Below are positions 1-11,148 of a stretch of DNA of 64,000 nt, one piece after another. The DNA lies in contig NZ_JACIIU010000011.1 in assembly GCF_014205685.1 (NCBI RefSeq), positions 1 through 64,000 on the forward strand, given 5' to 3'. Both the position numbers and the translations under genes were made by a program. Source of the stretch: Paenochrobactrum gallinarii (GTDB lineage Bacteria; Pseudomonadota; Alphaproteobacteria; Rhizobiales; Rhizobiaceae). How positions within the stretch are numbered: position 1 is the first letter of the stretch; the number at the start of each line of letters is the position of its first letter. The notes beneath the pieces are model-generated. The model saw only the letters and a program-made list of their open reading frames with translations, ran no database searches and had not been told where the DNA came from.

Positions 1-249
1 TATGCAGGGCCAAAGCTGAAGTTGAAGCTTGAAAAGATCAGCAAATTCACGCTGGAAATCATCAAGCGGTCAGACGCGATTAAAGGCTTTAAGATTCTCC
101 CGCGCAGATGGGTAGTTGAACGCACTTTTGCATGGTTGGGCCGATGCCGCAGATTGGCCAAAGACTTCGAGAGAACCATCGCTTCTGCTGAGGCGTGGAT
201 TTATATCGCAAATATCCGCATGCTCACAAGGCGCATCGCAAGATCATGA
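1..249 (+). CDS. IS5-family transposase, C-terminal part (5' cut by window edge)
   Basis: The reading frame is open to base 1 and stops with TGA at 247-249, so about 82 C-terminal codons are visible. They contain YAGPKL near the edge and then WVVERTFAWLGR followed by RRLAKDFE. This is the region around the last catalytic acidic residue (E of VERTFAW) of DDE transposases of the IS5 family, IS427-like group. The N-terminal half lies outside, so I cannot tell whether the element is intact. IS427-type elements often make the transposase from two overlapping frames, which would fit an N-terminal ORF further left. Confidence 0.85.
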   Translation, partial: YAGPKLKLKLEKISKFTLEIIKRSDAIKGFKILPRRWVVERTFAWLGRCRRLAKDFERTIASAEAWIYIANIRMLTRRIARS

Positions 250-277
250 TAAAAATGAATTCTTTATGAGTCAGCCT
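1..277 (+). mobile_element. Right end of an IS5-family insertion sequence (partial)
   Basis: After the transposase stop codon the sequence runs through an AT-rich stretch to ATGAGTCAGCCTC at 265-277, followed by TTAGAG. A terminal inverted repeat beginning GAGGCTGACTCAT, next to a TTA or TA target duplication, would suit this group. The left end is not in the window, so the boundary is inferred from general knowledge of these elements. Confidence 0.45.
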
Positions 278-400
278 CTTAGAGTAGGCTTTGACATTGT
301 AAAACTCCGCGCCTTGATTGTTAACCTTTTTCGTTATATCAAGACTTTGCAAATAGTGATTATAACTGTGTCGATTTAGGCGCTGGTTAAATCGCAAAAA

Positions 401-436
401 AGGCAGATGGTAATGATTCACCATCTGCCTTTTTTT
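401..436. terminator. Bidirectional rho-independent terminator with no upstream gene
   Basis: Stem AGGCAGATGGT (401-411) pairs perfectly with ACCATCTGCCT (420-430) around an 8-nt loop. It has A5 before and T6 after, so it can work on both strands. The genes it once served are not obvious: the transposase ends 150 bp to the left and gyrB has its own terminator. Confidence 0.8.
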
Positions 437-696
437 ATGCCTGAATTTATATTTTCTGTCAATACAATGTTTAAACGTAGAGCTAAGCTATTATATAGGT
501 AATATTTATATTGTCAATAATTTATATTTATTGATCTTGACTTTTATTGAAATGCGCAGATTCTATCAATACTTGGTGTTTTTGGGTAAAGTTTAGCATA
601 AAGGCACTATATCTAGTGTTTTTATTGGGGGCTGCAAGGGGGGGGCTCATTTTGGATGGCTGCGATGGAGTGATATTTGTTTTATGGAGTATAAAA

Positions 697-723
697 AAAC
701 CGGAGCAGTGTGTGCTCCGGTTT
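697..723 (-). terminator. gyrB rho-independent terminator
   Basis: Perfect 11-bp stem AAACCGGAGCA / TGCTCCGGTTT with a GTGTG loop. On the minus strand it is followed by a T tract (complement of A residues 693-699). It starts about 30 nt beyond the gyrB stop codon. Confidence 0.85.
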
Positions 724-751
724 GCTATTTTTATGCGCGTTTAAGCTAAGC

Positions 752-3265
<2,514 letters not shown>

Positions 3266-3444
3266 TCATACGACATATAGGAATTCAATATAGGCTCTCG
3301 CGCCGTTTTCTCCAAATTGATAGCCACGATTTAAGTGGATTTCTCATCACTTTTAGCGTGTTTTTTGATGATTTATGCTTCTTTTCACCAAAAGCACTGT
3401 AACGCTGCTCAAAACATCAGGGGATGACAATTTCAGGGTATGAA

Positions 3445-3467
3445 AAAAGCCCCGTGAAGGGGCTTTT
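3445..3467 (-). terminator. Terminator of the formaldehyde operon
   Basis: Stem AAAAGCCCC (3445-3453) / GGGGCTTTT (3459-3467) with a GTGAA loop, about 20 nt past the fghA stop. On the minus strand it ends in a T run. The interval 3188-3444 is the gyrB leader. It holds a small inverted repeat TGTCG-N7-CGACA at 3259-3275 and nothing coding. Confidence 0.8.
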
Positions 3468-3486
3468 AAATTTTAGAAATTGCAGA

Positions 3487-4323
3487 TTATGCGAATAGTC
3501 TTTTTGCGTGCCAGCGCAAATGATCATCCATAAATGTGGAAATGAAATAATAAGAATGATCATAGCCTTCGCGCATATTGAGCGTCAGCGGAATATTGGC
3601 TTTTTTGCACGCCTCTTCCAGAAGCCATGGGCGCAGACCATCATCCAGAAAACCATCGGCAGTGCCTTGGTCGATGAGCAGTTCCGGCACACGGTGGCCG
3701 TCTTCGATCAGTAATGTGCTGTCATAAGCGCGCCATTGCGCCTGATCATTGCCTAAATATTTCTCAAAAGCTGGTTTTGACCATCCGGCTGTTGATGGCT
3801 GGGCAATGGGCGCAAAAGCTGAAACGGATTTAAAGCGGCCGGTATTTTTAAGCGCAAGGGTAATGGCACCATGGCCGCCCATCGAATGGCCGAAAATGCT
3901 CTGGCGGGTGAGATCAACAGGGAAGTTCTGCTCGATCAGTGCAGGCAGTTCTTGGCTAATATAGCGCTCCATCTGATAGTGCTTATCAAAAGGGGCTTGG
4001 GTGGCATTGAGATAAAAACCGGCACCTTGGCCAAACTGCCAATTGTCTTTTTCATCCGGCACATCTTGGCCGCGCGGAGATGTGTCCGGGCAGATGATTG
4101 CTAGCCCAAGCTCTGCGGCCAGACGGCGATATTCGCCTTTATCCATCACATTTTGATGGGTGCAGGTGAGGCCGGAAAGATACCATAAAACCGGAACGGG
4201 CCCTTGCTCTGCTTGTGGTGGCAGAAAAATTGCAAAAGTCATATCGCATTGGCAGGCTTCACTTTTATGGCGATAAACGCCTTGCGTGCCGCCAAAGGCT
4301 TTGGCTGTTGAAATGGTTTCCAT
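3487..4323 (-). CDS. fghA: S-formylglutathione hydrolase
   Basis: Hydrolyses S-formylglutathione to formate and glutathione, the last step of glutathione-dependent formaldehyde detoxification. It is a 278-aa esterase D family alpha/beta hydrolase. The nucleophile is Ser147 in GHSMGGHGA, and the other triad members are probably Asp223 (DQGTADGF) and His256 (GYDHSYYF). LTCTHQNVM (about 52-60) is typical of the family. A strong Shine-Dalgarno (GGAGG) lies 7-8 nt before the ATG. It is the last gene of frmR-frmA-elaA-fghA, 76 nt after elaA. Confidence 0.95.
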   Translation of the reverse strand: METISTAKAFGGTQGVYRHKSEACQCDMTFAIFLPPQAEQGPVPVLWYLSGLTCTHQNVMDKGEYRRLAAELGLAIICPDTSPRGQDVPDEKDNWQFGQGAGFYLNATQAPFDKHYQMERYISQELPALIEQNFPVDLTRQSIFGHSMGGHGAITLALKNTGRFKSVSAFAPIAQPSTAGWSKPAFEKYLGNDQAQWRAYDSTLLIEDGHRVPELLIDQGTADGFLDDGLRPWLLEEACKKANIPLTLNMREGYDHSYYFISTFMDDHLRWHAKRLFA

Positions 4324-4399
4324 AGATTTTCCTCCAAAGCAAAAATTATATGAGAAGGAGCACCATTCCAGTTAAAGAAATGGCGCTGCTTGATTGTTG

Positions 4400-4876
4400 T
4401 CAGGCCTGTGGGGCAAAGCGCATGTCGATATGCGGAATGCCATCTTCCAGATATTCATCCGAAATAGGCACAAAGCCAAACGAGCCGTAAAATTTGCGCA
4501 AATAGCTTTGCGCACCCAGCTCTATTGCCGCATGAGGAAAGCGCTTTTGTGCAAATGCAAGCGCTTCTTCAAGCAGACGATTGCCAAACTTGTGGCCGCG
4601 ATAATCCGGTGCCACCACGACACGGCCAATTTTCACAGGCTTGCCGGTTTGTTCAGGCGGCAACACACGCAAAGATGCGGCCAGCACATCACCATGCACG
4701 TCAACATCCAGAATGCGCAAATGAAATGCGTCATAATCTTTACCGTCAATTTCGGGGTAAGGGCATTTTTGCTCAACCACGAAAACGTCCACGCGCAGCT
4801 TCAGCATGGCATAAAGTGCGCGCGGGGAAAGATTATCGATTTCATCCCAGCGGGAGGTGAAACGGGCTTCGCCCAT
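4400..4876 (-). CDS. elaA: ElaA-type GNAT N-acetyltransferase
   Basis: A 158-aa single-domain GNAT protein. The N-terminal LYAMLKLRVDVFVVEQ and PYPEIDGKDYD are hallmarks of the ElaA family. The acetyl-CoA loop is seen in IGRVVVAPDYRGHKFGNRLLEEAL. The substrate is not known for this family. Its ATG shares one base with the frmA stop codon (TGATG at 4876), so it is probably translationally coupled to the formaldehyde dehydrogenase. This placement between the two formaldehyde enzymes is the odd point: it may act on a by-product, or just ride in the operon. Confidence 0.88.
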   Translation of the reverse strand: MGEARFTSRWDEIDNLSPRALYAMLKLRVDVFVVEQKCPYPEIDGKDYDAFHLRILDVDVHGDVLAASLRVLPPEQTGKPVKIGRVVVAPDYRGHKFGNRLLEEALAFAQKRFPHAAIELGAQSYLRKFYGSFGFVPISDEYLEDGIPHIDMRFAPQA

Positions 4877-5988
4877 CAGAATGTGATGACCGAACGGATG
4901 GATTTGCCTTCATGCATCAGATCAAAGGCGGTGTTGATTTCATCAAGCGGCATTTTATGGGTGATGAGATCATCAATATTGATCTTACCTTCCATGTACC
5001 AATCAACGATTTTCGGCACATCGGTGCGGCCGCGTGCGCCACCAAAAGCGGTGCCTTTCCAGACGCGTCCGGTGACAAGCTGGAACGGACGGGTTGCGAT
5101 TTCCTTGCCGGCTTCCGCCACGCCGATGATGATTGATTCACCCCAGCCGCGATGGCAGCATTCCAGCGCCTGACGCATCACATCCGTGTTGCCTGTGGCA
5201 TCAAATGAGTAATCCGCACCGCCGTCGGTTAAGTCCTGAATGGCCTGAACCACTTTATCATTGCCGATTTCACGCGGGTTGATGAAGTCTGTCATGCCGA
5301 ATTTTTTCGCCATTTCGACTTTAGCCGGATTGATGTCGACACCGATGATCTTATCGGCACCCACCATGCGTGCGCCCTGAATAACATTGAGGCCGATGCC
5401 GCCAAGGCCGAACACCACAACATTGGAGCCCGGACGTACTTTTGCCGTGTAAATCACGGCGCCAATACCGGTGGTAACACCGCAACCGATATAGCAGATT
5501 TTATCGAATGGCGCGTCTTCACGCACTTTTGCCAGCGCGATTTCTGGCAAAACAGTGAAATTGGAGAAGGTCGAGCAGCCCATATAATGGAAGATTTCGC
5601 CACCATCGCAGGAGAAGCGCGTGGTGCGATCCGGCATCAGGCCCTGACCTTGGGTGGAGCGGATGGAGGTGCAAAGATTGGAGCGCTGTGACAAGCAGGT
5701 TTTGCACGAGCGGCATTCCGGTGTGTAAAGCGGAATGACATGGTCGCCGGGACGCAGAGTTGTGACGCCCGCGCCAACTTCACGCACGATACCTGCGCCT
5801 TCATGGCCGAGAATAGCAGGGAATTTGCCTTCTGAGTCAAGGCCTGAAAGCGTGTAGGCATCGGTGTGACAGACACCGGTTGCCATGATTTCCACCAGAA
5901 CTTCACCCGGTTTCGGGCCGCCGATTTCAATGGTTTCGATGGTCAGCGGCTTGTTTGCTTCCCATGCCACAGCTGCGCGTGATTTCAT
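4876..5988 (-). CDS. frmA: S-(hydroxymethyl)glutathione dehydrogenase / class III alcohol dehydrogenase
   Basis: Oxidises the spontaneous formaldehyde-glutathione adduct to S-formylglutathione with NAD. It is a 370-aa zinc MDR protein. The catalytic zinc region shows [12 protein letters not shown] and GHEGAGIV. The structural zinc lobe has four cysteines in [15 protein letters not shown], and the Rossmann motif is [13 protein letters not shown]. Length and motifs fit class III ADH exactly. GAGGAG precedes the start with good spacing. It lies 30 nt downstream of frmR and is expected to be induced by formaldehyde through FrmR. Confidence 0.96.
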   Translation of the reverse strand: MKSRAAVAWEANKPLTIETIEIGGPKPGEVLVEIMATGVCHTDAYTLSGLDSEGKFPAILGHEGAGIVREVGAGVTTLRPGDHVIPLYTPECRSCKTCLSQRSNLCTSIRSTQGQGLMPDRTTRFSCDGGEIFHYMGCSTFSNFTVLPEIALAKVREDAPFDKICYIGCGVTTGIGAVIYTAKVRPGSNVVVFGLGGIGLNVIQGARMVGADKIIGVDINPAKVEMAKKFGMTDFINPREIGNDKVVQAIQDLTDGGADYSFDATGNTDVMRQALECCHRGWGESIIIGVAEAGKEIATRPFQLVTGRVWKGTAFGGARGRTDVPKIVDWYMEGKINIDDLITHKMPLDEINTAFDLMHEGKSIRSVITF

Positions 5989-6018
5989 TTTTGTTTCTCC
6001 TCGCGGGTTCCTGATATT

Positions 6019-6309
6019 TTATTTTAAATAGCTGCGGATGATCCGCATAATCTGGTCAATTTCGGCTTCGGCTTTTTCCAGAGGCAGCGCCCCTGCATCT
6101 GTGTTTGCCGCACCAAAAGTTTCACGCAAATGGCTTTCCAGTACTTCGGCCATCAATCCGGTGGCGGCACCGCGCAGTGCTGCCAGTTGCTGCAACAATG
6201 CACCGCATTCAGTGCCTGCATCCACCGCACGTTCCAGTGCTTCCGCCTGACCTTTAATGCGGCGCAGGCGCGTGATGACGCGTTTTTTCTCTTCTGGTGT
6301 ATGCGGCAT
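6019..6309 (-). CDS. frmR: Formaldehyde-responsive repressor FrmR (CsoR/RcnR family)
   Basis: A 96-aa all-helical DUF156 repressor. The N-terminus MPHTPEEKK, Cys35 (TECGALL) and His60 (LESHLRETF) match the formaldehyde sensor FrmR, in which the N-terminal proline and Cys35 are bridged by formaldehyde. Other family members (CsoR for copper, RcnR for nickel/cobalt) carry different ligand sets. Its place as first gene before frmA supports formaldehyde as the signal. It should bind the site at 6349-6366 in its own promoter. Confidence 0.93.
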   Translation of the reverse strand: MPHTPEEKKRVITRLRRIKGQAEALERAVDAGTECGALLQQLAALRGAATGLMAEVLESHLRETFGAANTDAGALPLEKAEAEIDQIMRIIRSYLK

Positions 6310-6341
6310 GGTGTTGAAGCCCTTTAAAGCTTGATAGTTAA

Positions 6342-6370
6342 AAACTATATACTATGGGGGAGTATGTCAA
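6342..6370 (-). promoter_or_regulatory. frmR promoter with embedded FrmR operator
   Basis: On the minus strand a perfect -35 TTGACA (6365-6370) is followed by a 17-bp spacer and a -10-like TAGTTT (6342-6347). The spacer contains the G/C tract flanked by AT repeats typical of CsoR/RcnR/FrmR operators: plus-strand ATACTATGGGGGAGTATG at 6349-6366. A repressor bound here would block RNA polymerase, giving autoregulation of the whole operon. Motif assignment is from knowledge of the family. Confidence 0.75.
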
Positions 6371-6489
6371 CGGTGCAATTTGACGGGCACTCAATACTGG
6401 ACAAGCACCGCCAAACTGGTGCAGAGCTTTTGTTTATCGCTTTTATTGGCGCCTTAACCGGCGAGTAAAAAATGAGATAGGCATTTTCA

Positions 6490-8937
6490 TTGCGAAGCTT
6501 ACCCGAACTACCTGTTACCCATGTCTTGCCTGCTTTGGATGCCGCGATGGAGCGGAGCAATAAACATGTGCTGGTAGCACCTCCCGGCGCGGGTAAAACG
6601 ACGCTGGTGCCTTTGCATTTTTTGCATCAGAACTGGTCTGGTACGGATAAGATCATTGTGCTGGAGCCGCGCCGCATTGCAGCGCGTGCGAGCGCTAAAC
6701 GCATGGCGCAATTGCTCGGCGAAGAGGTCGGGCAGAGGGTTGGCTACCGGATGCGTCTTGAAAATAAGACAAGCGCTTCCACCCGTGTGCTGGTGGTGAC
6801 GGAAGGTGTCTTCGCCCGCATGATCTTGGAGGATCCGGAACTCAGCGGCGTTAAAGCGGTTTTGTTTGATGAGTTTCATGAGCGTAGTTTAGACGCGGAT
6901 TTCGGCCTTGCTCTGGCATTGGATGTGCAGGCAGCATTACGTCCGGATTTGAAAATTCTGGTGATGTCGGCAACGCTTGACGGTGCGCGGGTGGCAGCAC
7001 TTCTGGGCGATGAAGCGCAAGTGATCAAAAGCGAAGGGCGAAGCTTTCCTATCGATATTCGCTATCGCGAACGCAAACCACAAGAGCGCGTGGAAGATGC
7101 CGTTGCGCAGGCTATTCGGGATGCACTTTTTGATGAGGTGGGCAGTATTCTGGCCTTCCTGCCGGGGCAGGGCGAAATTGAACGGGTAGCCCGTTTGCTG
7201 GAGCCGCATCTGGGTGCAAATATCATGCTGTGCCCGCTTTACGGGGCGATGGAGGGGCGTGATCAGGATGCCGCGATCAAACCTGCGCCCGAGGGAAAAC
7301 GCAAAATTGTACTGGCTACATCAATTGCAGAAACCTCGCTGACCATTGATGGTGTGCGCGTGGTGATTGATAGTGGTTTAAGCCGTGTGCCGCATTATGA
7401 ACCGGCAACCGGTTTGACACGGCTTGAAACCGTGCGTGCCTCGCGTGCGGCGGCCGATCAGCGGGCAGGACGTGCAGGGCGAACAGAATCCGGTGTTGCT
7501 ATCAGGCTTTGGCATCAGGGGCAGACAGCGTCTTTGCCGCCCTATAGCACACCGGAAATTCTCGAAGCGGATTTGTCCGGCCTGTTGCTTGATTGTGCTG
7601 CATGGGGTGTGAGTGATCCGGCTGATTTGCAGTTTTTGGATCAGCCGCCGCGCGCAGCCCTTAATGAAGCACGTGACCTGCTGACGGAACTGGGAGCATT
7701 GGACAGCGATGGCCGGTTGACCGTAGATGGTCAGGCAATGCGCGAACTGGCTTTGCCAGCGCGCCTTGCGCATATGGTGGCAAAAGCCAAGCAACGCGGT
7801 GAAGGTTTATTTGCGGCAGAATTGGCGCTTCTTTTAACTGAGCGCGGCCTTGGTGGCTCCGATATTGATCTGGAAGAACGGTTTCGTAAATTTAAACATG
7901 ATCGCTCTGACCGCGCCCAACGCGCCAAACAATTGGCGAAGCGATTAGGAGATACTTCAACTGGCGAGACGTCCACGATCGGGCGCTTATTGCTGGATGC
8001 TTATCCTGATCGCTTGGCAAGGGCGCGTGGTGCTGCGGGGCAATTTGTGCTGGCTAATGGTCGTGGCGGCGAAGTGGATGGGGCATCGTCTTTGTCCAAA
8101 GCATCATGGTTGGTGGTGGCGGATTTGACAGGGCGTGCTGAGCGCAGCCGCATATTGGCAGCGGCAGAAACAAGCGAAAATGAAATCCGGCAGGTTTTAG
8201 GTCATAAGATCAAAACCGGCAGACAAGTGCTTTATGATGCAGAAAAAAACAGTCTGCGCGCCCGTGAAGCCACACGAATTGGCCAATTTGCTTTGCAGGA
8301 AAAGCAAATGGCTGCTCCTTCCGGCGAAGAAGCGGATTTAGGTGTCATTGATGCCGTTCGCCAATATGGATTGCAGATTTTGCCATGGGGCAAAGAGGCT
8401 GAAATTTTACGCCACCGTTTAGGCTGGCTTTATCAGGGCTTGGGCGAGCCGTGGCCTGCCATGGATGATGCGTCACTGATCGGCAGGCTGGAAGATTGGT
8501 TATTGCCGTTTTTAACCGGCGAAGCACGGCTTGATAAAATACCGTTTCATGTCATCAGCAATGGTTTGCGCTCGCTGGTGCCTTATGATTTGCAGCGCAA
8601 GATTGATGCGCTGGCACCGGTGAGTTTTGAAGTGCCGACAGGCTCCAATATCACAATCCGTTATGATGCCGGCCAGCCGGTGATTGCTGTGCGGGTGCAG
8701 GAATTATTCGGGCTGACAGTGCATCCCGCCATTGCCGATGGTAAAGTGCCGCTGGTGCTGGAATTGTTGTCGCCGGGTCATAAGCCAATCCAGATTACTC
8801 GCGATTTACCGCGTTTTTGGGCGGGCTCATGGGCCGATGTGCGCGCGGATATGCGTGGCCGTTATCCCAAACATGTCTGGCCGGAAGACCCTGCCAATGC
8901 AGCGCCGACACGCCGCGCCAAGCCACGCGGGCAATAG
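6490..8937 (+). CDS. hrpB: ATP-dependent helicase HrpB
   Basis: 815-aa DEAH/RHA-type helicase. Visible motifs are Walker A PPGAGKTT (about 34-41), motif Ia LEPRRIAARA, motif II DEFHERS (the DEFH variant usual in HrpB), motif III MSATLDG, motif V ATSIAETSLTIDG and motif VI QRAGRAGR. The C-terminal half is the HrpB-specific region ending in PKHVWPEDPANAAPTRRAK. The cellular role is not well established; RNA metabolism is presumed. The start at 6490 is TTG, without a clear Shine-Dalgarno, so it is tentative. It is transcribed divergently from frmR. Confidence 0.93.
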   Translation: MRSLPELPVTHVLPALDAAMERSNKHVLVAPPGAGKTTLVPLHFLHQNWSGTDKIIVLEPRRIAARASAKRMAQLLGEEVGQRVGYRMRLENKTSASTRVLVVTEGVFARMILEDPELSGVKAVLFDEFHERSLDADFGLALALDVQAALRPDLKILVMSATLDGARVAALLGDEAQVIKSEGRSFPIDIRYRERKPQERVEDAVAQAIRDALFDEVGSILAFLPGQGEIERVARLLEPHLGANIMLCPLYGAMEGRDQDAAIKPAPEGKRKIVLATSIAETSLTIDGVRVVIDSGLSRVPHYEPATGLTRLETVRASRAAADQRAGRAGRTESGVAIRLWHQGQTASLPPYSTPEILEADLSGLLLDCAAWGVSDPADLQFLDQPPRAALNEARDLLTELGALDSDGRLTVDGQAMRELALPARLAHMVAKAKQRGEGLFAAELALLLTERGLGGSDIDLEERFRKFKHDRSDRAQRAKQLAKRLGDTSTGETSTIGRLLLDAYPDRLARARGAAGQFVLANGRGGEVDGASSLSKASWLVVADLTGRAERSRILAAAETSENEIRQVLGHKIKTGRQVLYDAEKNSLRAREATRIGQFALQEKQMAAPSGEEADLGVIDAVRQYGLQILPWGKEAEILRHRLGWLYQGLGEPWPAMDDASLIGRLEDWLLPFLTGEARLDKIPFHVISNGLRSLVPYDLQRKIDALAPVSFEVPTGSNITIRYDAGQPVIAVRVQELFGLTVHPAIADGKVPLVLELLSPGHKPIQITRDLPRFWAGSWADVRADMRGRYPKHVWPEDPANAAPTRRAKPRGQ

Positions 8938-9021
8938 ACGGGGACGGAAAACGGTGCGACAGGACTTACCTTGATTTAAAACTTGCCTTATAGGGTCAAC
9001 AAAAAATGCTACGGAGTGGTC

Positions 9022-10320
9022 ATGCACACAGATTTTCACAGCCGCGCTTCGAGCCAGTCGCGTCGTCCGCGTCTGACCACTCTGGTGCGCATCCGCTGGC
9101 TGGCGATTGCCGGACAAACCGCTGCCGTGATGTTTGTGGCGCTTTATCTGCGCTTTCCGTTTCCGGTCGGTATTTGTTTTGCGCTGATTGCCCTTTCTGC
9201 ATGGCTTAATTTGTTTTTGGGTTTCCGTTATCCGGTCAGTCACCGGCTTGATCCGACTGCTGCCAGCTTTGTGCTGGGCTTTGATGTGCTGCAACTGGCA
9301 GGGCTGTTATATCTGACCGGCGGTTTGCAAAATCCGTTTACGATTCTGATGATCGTGCCGGTGATTATTTCGGCCACATCGCTGCCGACACGTCACACAA
9401 TCGTGCTGGGACTATTGGTGACGCTGTGCACGAGCTTTCTCACCTTCTATCACCTTAATTTGCCGTGGTATCCGGATACGGTACTGGAATTGCCGTTTTT
9501 ATTGGTGACAGGCATTTGGAGCGCGGTGATTTCCACGCTTGGCTTCACCGGCGTTTATGCTTACCGGATTGCTGAAGAAGCGCGCCAGCTTGGCGACGCA
9601 TTAGCGGCAACCGAGCTGATTTTGCAACGCGAGCATCATTTGACCGCGCTCGACGGTTTGGCGGCCGCTGCCGCCCATGAGCTCGGCACGCCTTTGGCAA
9701 CCATCGCGCTGGTGGTTAAGGAAATGCAGCGCTCGCATTCCAAAGATGAAGGGCTTGCTGATGATATCAGTCTGCTGCAATCACAAACGCAGCGTTGCCG
9801 TGAGATCTTGCAGCGCCTGACCAGTCTTTCATCTGAAAATGAAGAGCATATGTCGCGTATGCCGCTTTCGTCACTGATTGAGGAAGTGGTGGCACCGCAT
9901 CGCCACTTCGGTATTGATCTGGAAGTGGTGCGTAAGGACGGGGCAAAGCCTGAACCGGTGGTGCGGCGTAATCCGGGGCTCTTATATGGCCTTGGCAATC
10001 TGATTGAAAATGCGGTGGATTTCGCCCGCGAGAAGGCTACAGTTTCATGGAGCTGGAGCGAAACGGAAGTGCGTGTCATCATTCAGGATGACGGGCAGGG
10101 GTTCAAACCGGAAATTCTGGAGCGAATCGGTGAACCTTACACAACCAGTCGTGAAAGCGGACAAAGTGGTGGTGGCTTGGGATTGGGGCTCTTCATCGCG
10201 AAAACGTTATTGGAACGCTCCGGCGCGCATATAAGTTTCCATAATCGAAGCAATCCGGGGCAGGGCGCGGAAATCCGCGTGGTGTGGTCTCGTGATATTT
10301 TGGCCGGAAATGTGAAATAA
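9022..10320 (+). CDS. regB: Redox sensor histidine kinase RegB/PrrB/ActS
   Basis: 432-aa membrane kinase controlling aerobic/anaerobic energy genes through RegA. There are about six membrane segments in residues 20-185. The ubiquinone-binding heptapeptide GGLQNPF is at about 100-106, the H-box AAAAHELGTPLATI places the phosphorylated His at 219, and the redox cysteine of RegB corresponds to Cys259 in QRCREIL. A GHKL ATPase with N- and G-boxes (NLIENAVDFA, GGGLGLGLFIAK) follows. I chose ATG 9022, with GGAG 5 nt upstream, over an earlier in-frame start at 8983. regA follows 91 nt later. Confidence 0.94.
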   Translation: MHTDFHSRASSQSRRPRLTTLVRIRWLAIAGQTAAVMFVALYLRFPFPVGICFALIALSAWLNLFLGFRYPVSHRLDPTAASFVLGFDVLQLAGLLYLTGGLQNPFTILMIVPVIISATSLPTRHTIVLGLLVTLCTSFLTFYHLNLPWYPDTVLELPFLLVTGIWSAVISTLGFTGVYAYRIAEEARQLGDALAATELILQREHHLTALDGLAAAAAHELGTPLATIALVVKEMQRSHSKDEGLADDISLLQSQTQRCREILQRLTSLSSENEEHMSRMPLSSLIEEVVAPHRHFGIDLEVVRKDGAKPEPVVRRNPGLLYGLGNLIENAVDFAREKATVSWSWSETEVRVIIQDDGQGFKPEILERIGEPYTTSRESGQSGGGLGLGLFIAKTLLERSGAHISFHNRSNPGQGAEIRVVWSRDILAGNVK

Positions 10321-10411
10321 ATACGGTTCGCAAGCATTTTTTTGAATTGCTTATTTGACTTTTTGCCGCAGGGCTACAATAAGGAAATAAAAAACCGAGT
10401 AGGAAAACCTG

Positions 10412-10975
10412 ATGGACGAATTGAATCAGGACGACAGTGAAGTAATCGGCATCGATCCTTCTCTTCTTCTGGTCGATGACGACAAACCGTTTTTGCAACG
10501 CTTGGCACGTGCCATGGAAAGCCGTGGCTTTGTCGTGACAACTGCAGAGTCGGTTGAAGAGGGTATTGCAGCCGTGAAGGCCGCTGCACCGGCTTATGCC
10601 GTTGTGGACATGCGGTTGGGTGACGGAAATGGTCTCGATATTATCGAGGCGATCCGTGCCAGGCGCGCCGATACACGGGCAATTGTTCTCACCGGCTATG
10701 GCAATATTGCCACCGCTGTGAATGCGGTTAAACTTGGGGCGATTGATTATCTCTCCAAGCCTGCCGATGCGGATGAGGTTTTTGGTGCTCTGACACGCAA
10801 ACCGGGTGAAAAGGTGATTCCACCGGAAAACCCGATGTCGGCCGACCGTGTGCGATGGGAACATATTCAGCGTGTTTATGAAATGTGCGAGCGCAATGTT
10901 TCCGAAACAGCGCGTCGTTTGAATATGCATCGCCGCACTTTGCAGCGGATTCTGGCCAAGCGCGCCCCGCGCTAA
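10412..10975 (+). CDS. regA: Response regulator RegA/PrrA/ActR
   Basis: 187-aa partner of RegB. The receiver domain has the acidic cluster VDDD (21-24), phosphoacceptor Asp66 in VVDMRLGDGNG, Thr in VLTGYG and Lys in LSKPAD. A proline-containing linker leads to a Fis-type helix-turn-helix (NVSETARRLNMHRRTLQRIL). This helix is nearly invariant across alphaproteobacteria. Expected to control respiration, carbon and nitrogen redox balance. Same strand as regB, probably co-transcribed or with its own promoter in the 91-nt gap. Confidence 0.96.
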   Translation: MDELNQDDSEVIGIDPSLLLVDDDKPFLQRLARAMESRGFVVTTAESVEEGIAAVKAAAPAYAVVDMRLGDGNGLDIIEAIRARRADTRAIVLTGYGNIATAVNAVKLGAIDYLSKPADADEVFGALTRKPGEKVIPPENPMSADRVRWEHIQRVYEMCERNVSETARRLNMHRRTLQRILAKRAPR

Positions 10976-11002
10976 AAACTTCCGCCAGTTATGATGAAAT
11001 AT

Positions 11003-11031
11003 GTGAAATCAGTCTGAAGGACTGGTTTCAC
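11003..11031 (+). terminator. Hairpin after regA, probable terminator
   Basis: GTGAAATCAGTC (11003-11014) pairs with GACTGGTTTCAC (11020-11031) with a single G-U and a 5-nt loop, 28 nt past the regA stop. The T tract after it is poor, so it may be weak or serve as an mRNA end stabiliser. Confidence 0.55.
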
Positions 11032-11132
11032 TGATGATTATCTTGAAAACTCTCAATTGAATTAAAGTATGACAGGCTGAAATACTGTTGTGCTTAAAAA
11101 ATCTGTTCCCTCGCAAAGGTTAATAAGTATAG

Positions 11133-11148
11133 TTAATGAAGGTTTAAC
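11133..11148. promoter_or_regulatory. CtrA-like site upstream of the L,D-transpeptidase
   Basis: TTAA-N7-TTAAC at 11133-11148 matches the consensus of the alphaproteobacterial cell-cycle regulator CtrA. The same bases sit inside a perfect inverted repeat, TATAGTTAA (11128-11136) / TTAACTATA (11144-11152). It lies about 75 bp before the L,D-transpeptidase start. Binding is inferred from the motif only. Confidence 0.5.

Larger units (their letters stand above)
250..751. other. Gene-free stretch between the IS end and gyrB
   Basis: No convincing coding sequence in 500 bp. It holds the presumed IS end, a strong symmetrical terminator at 401-436 with no gene feeding into it, a very AT-rich section (about 430-610), a small inverted repeat CACTA-TATC-TAGTG at 605-618 followed by T residues, and two G runs (GGGGG at 627-631 and eight G at 638-645). 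The gyrB terminator closes it at 697-723. Confidence 0.7.

Noticed and set aside
116-379. 87-codon plus-strand frame running from the transposase through the IS end
   Set aside because: Out of frame with the clear transposase reading and crosses the presumed IS boundary; no domain.
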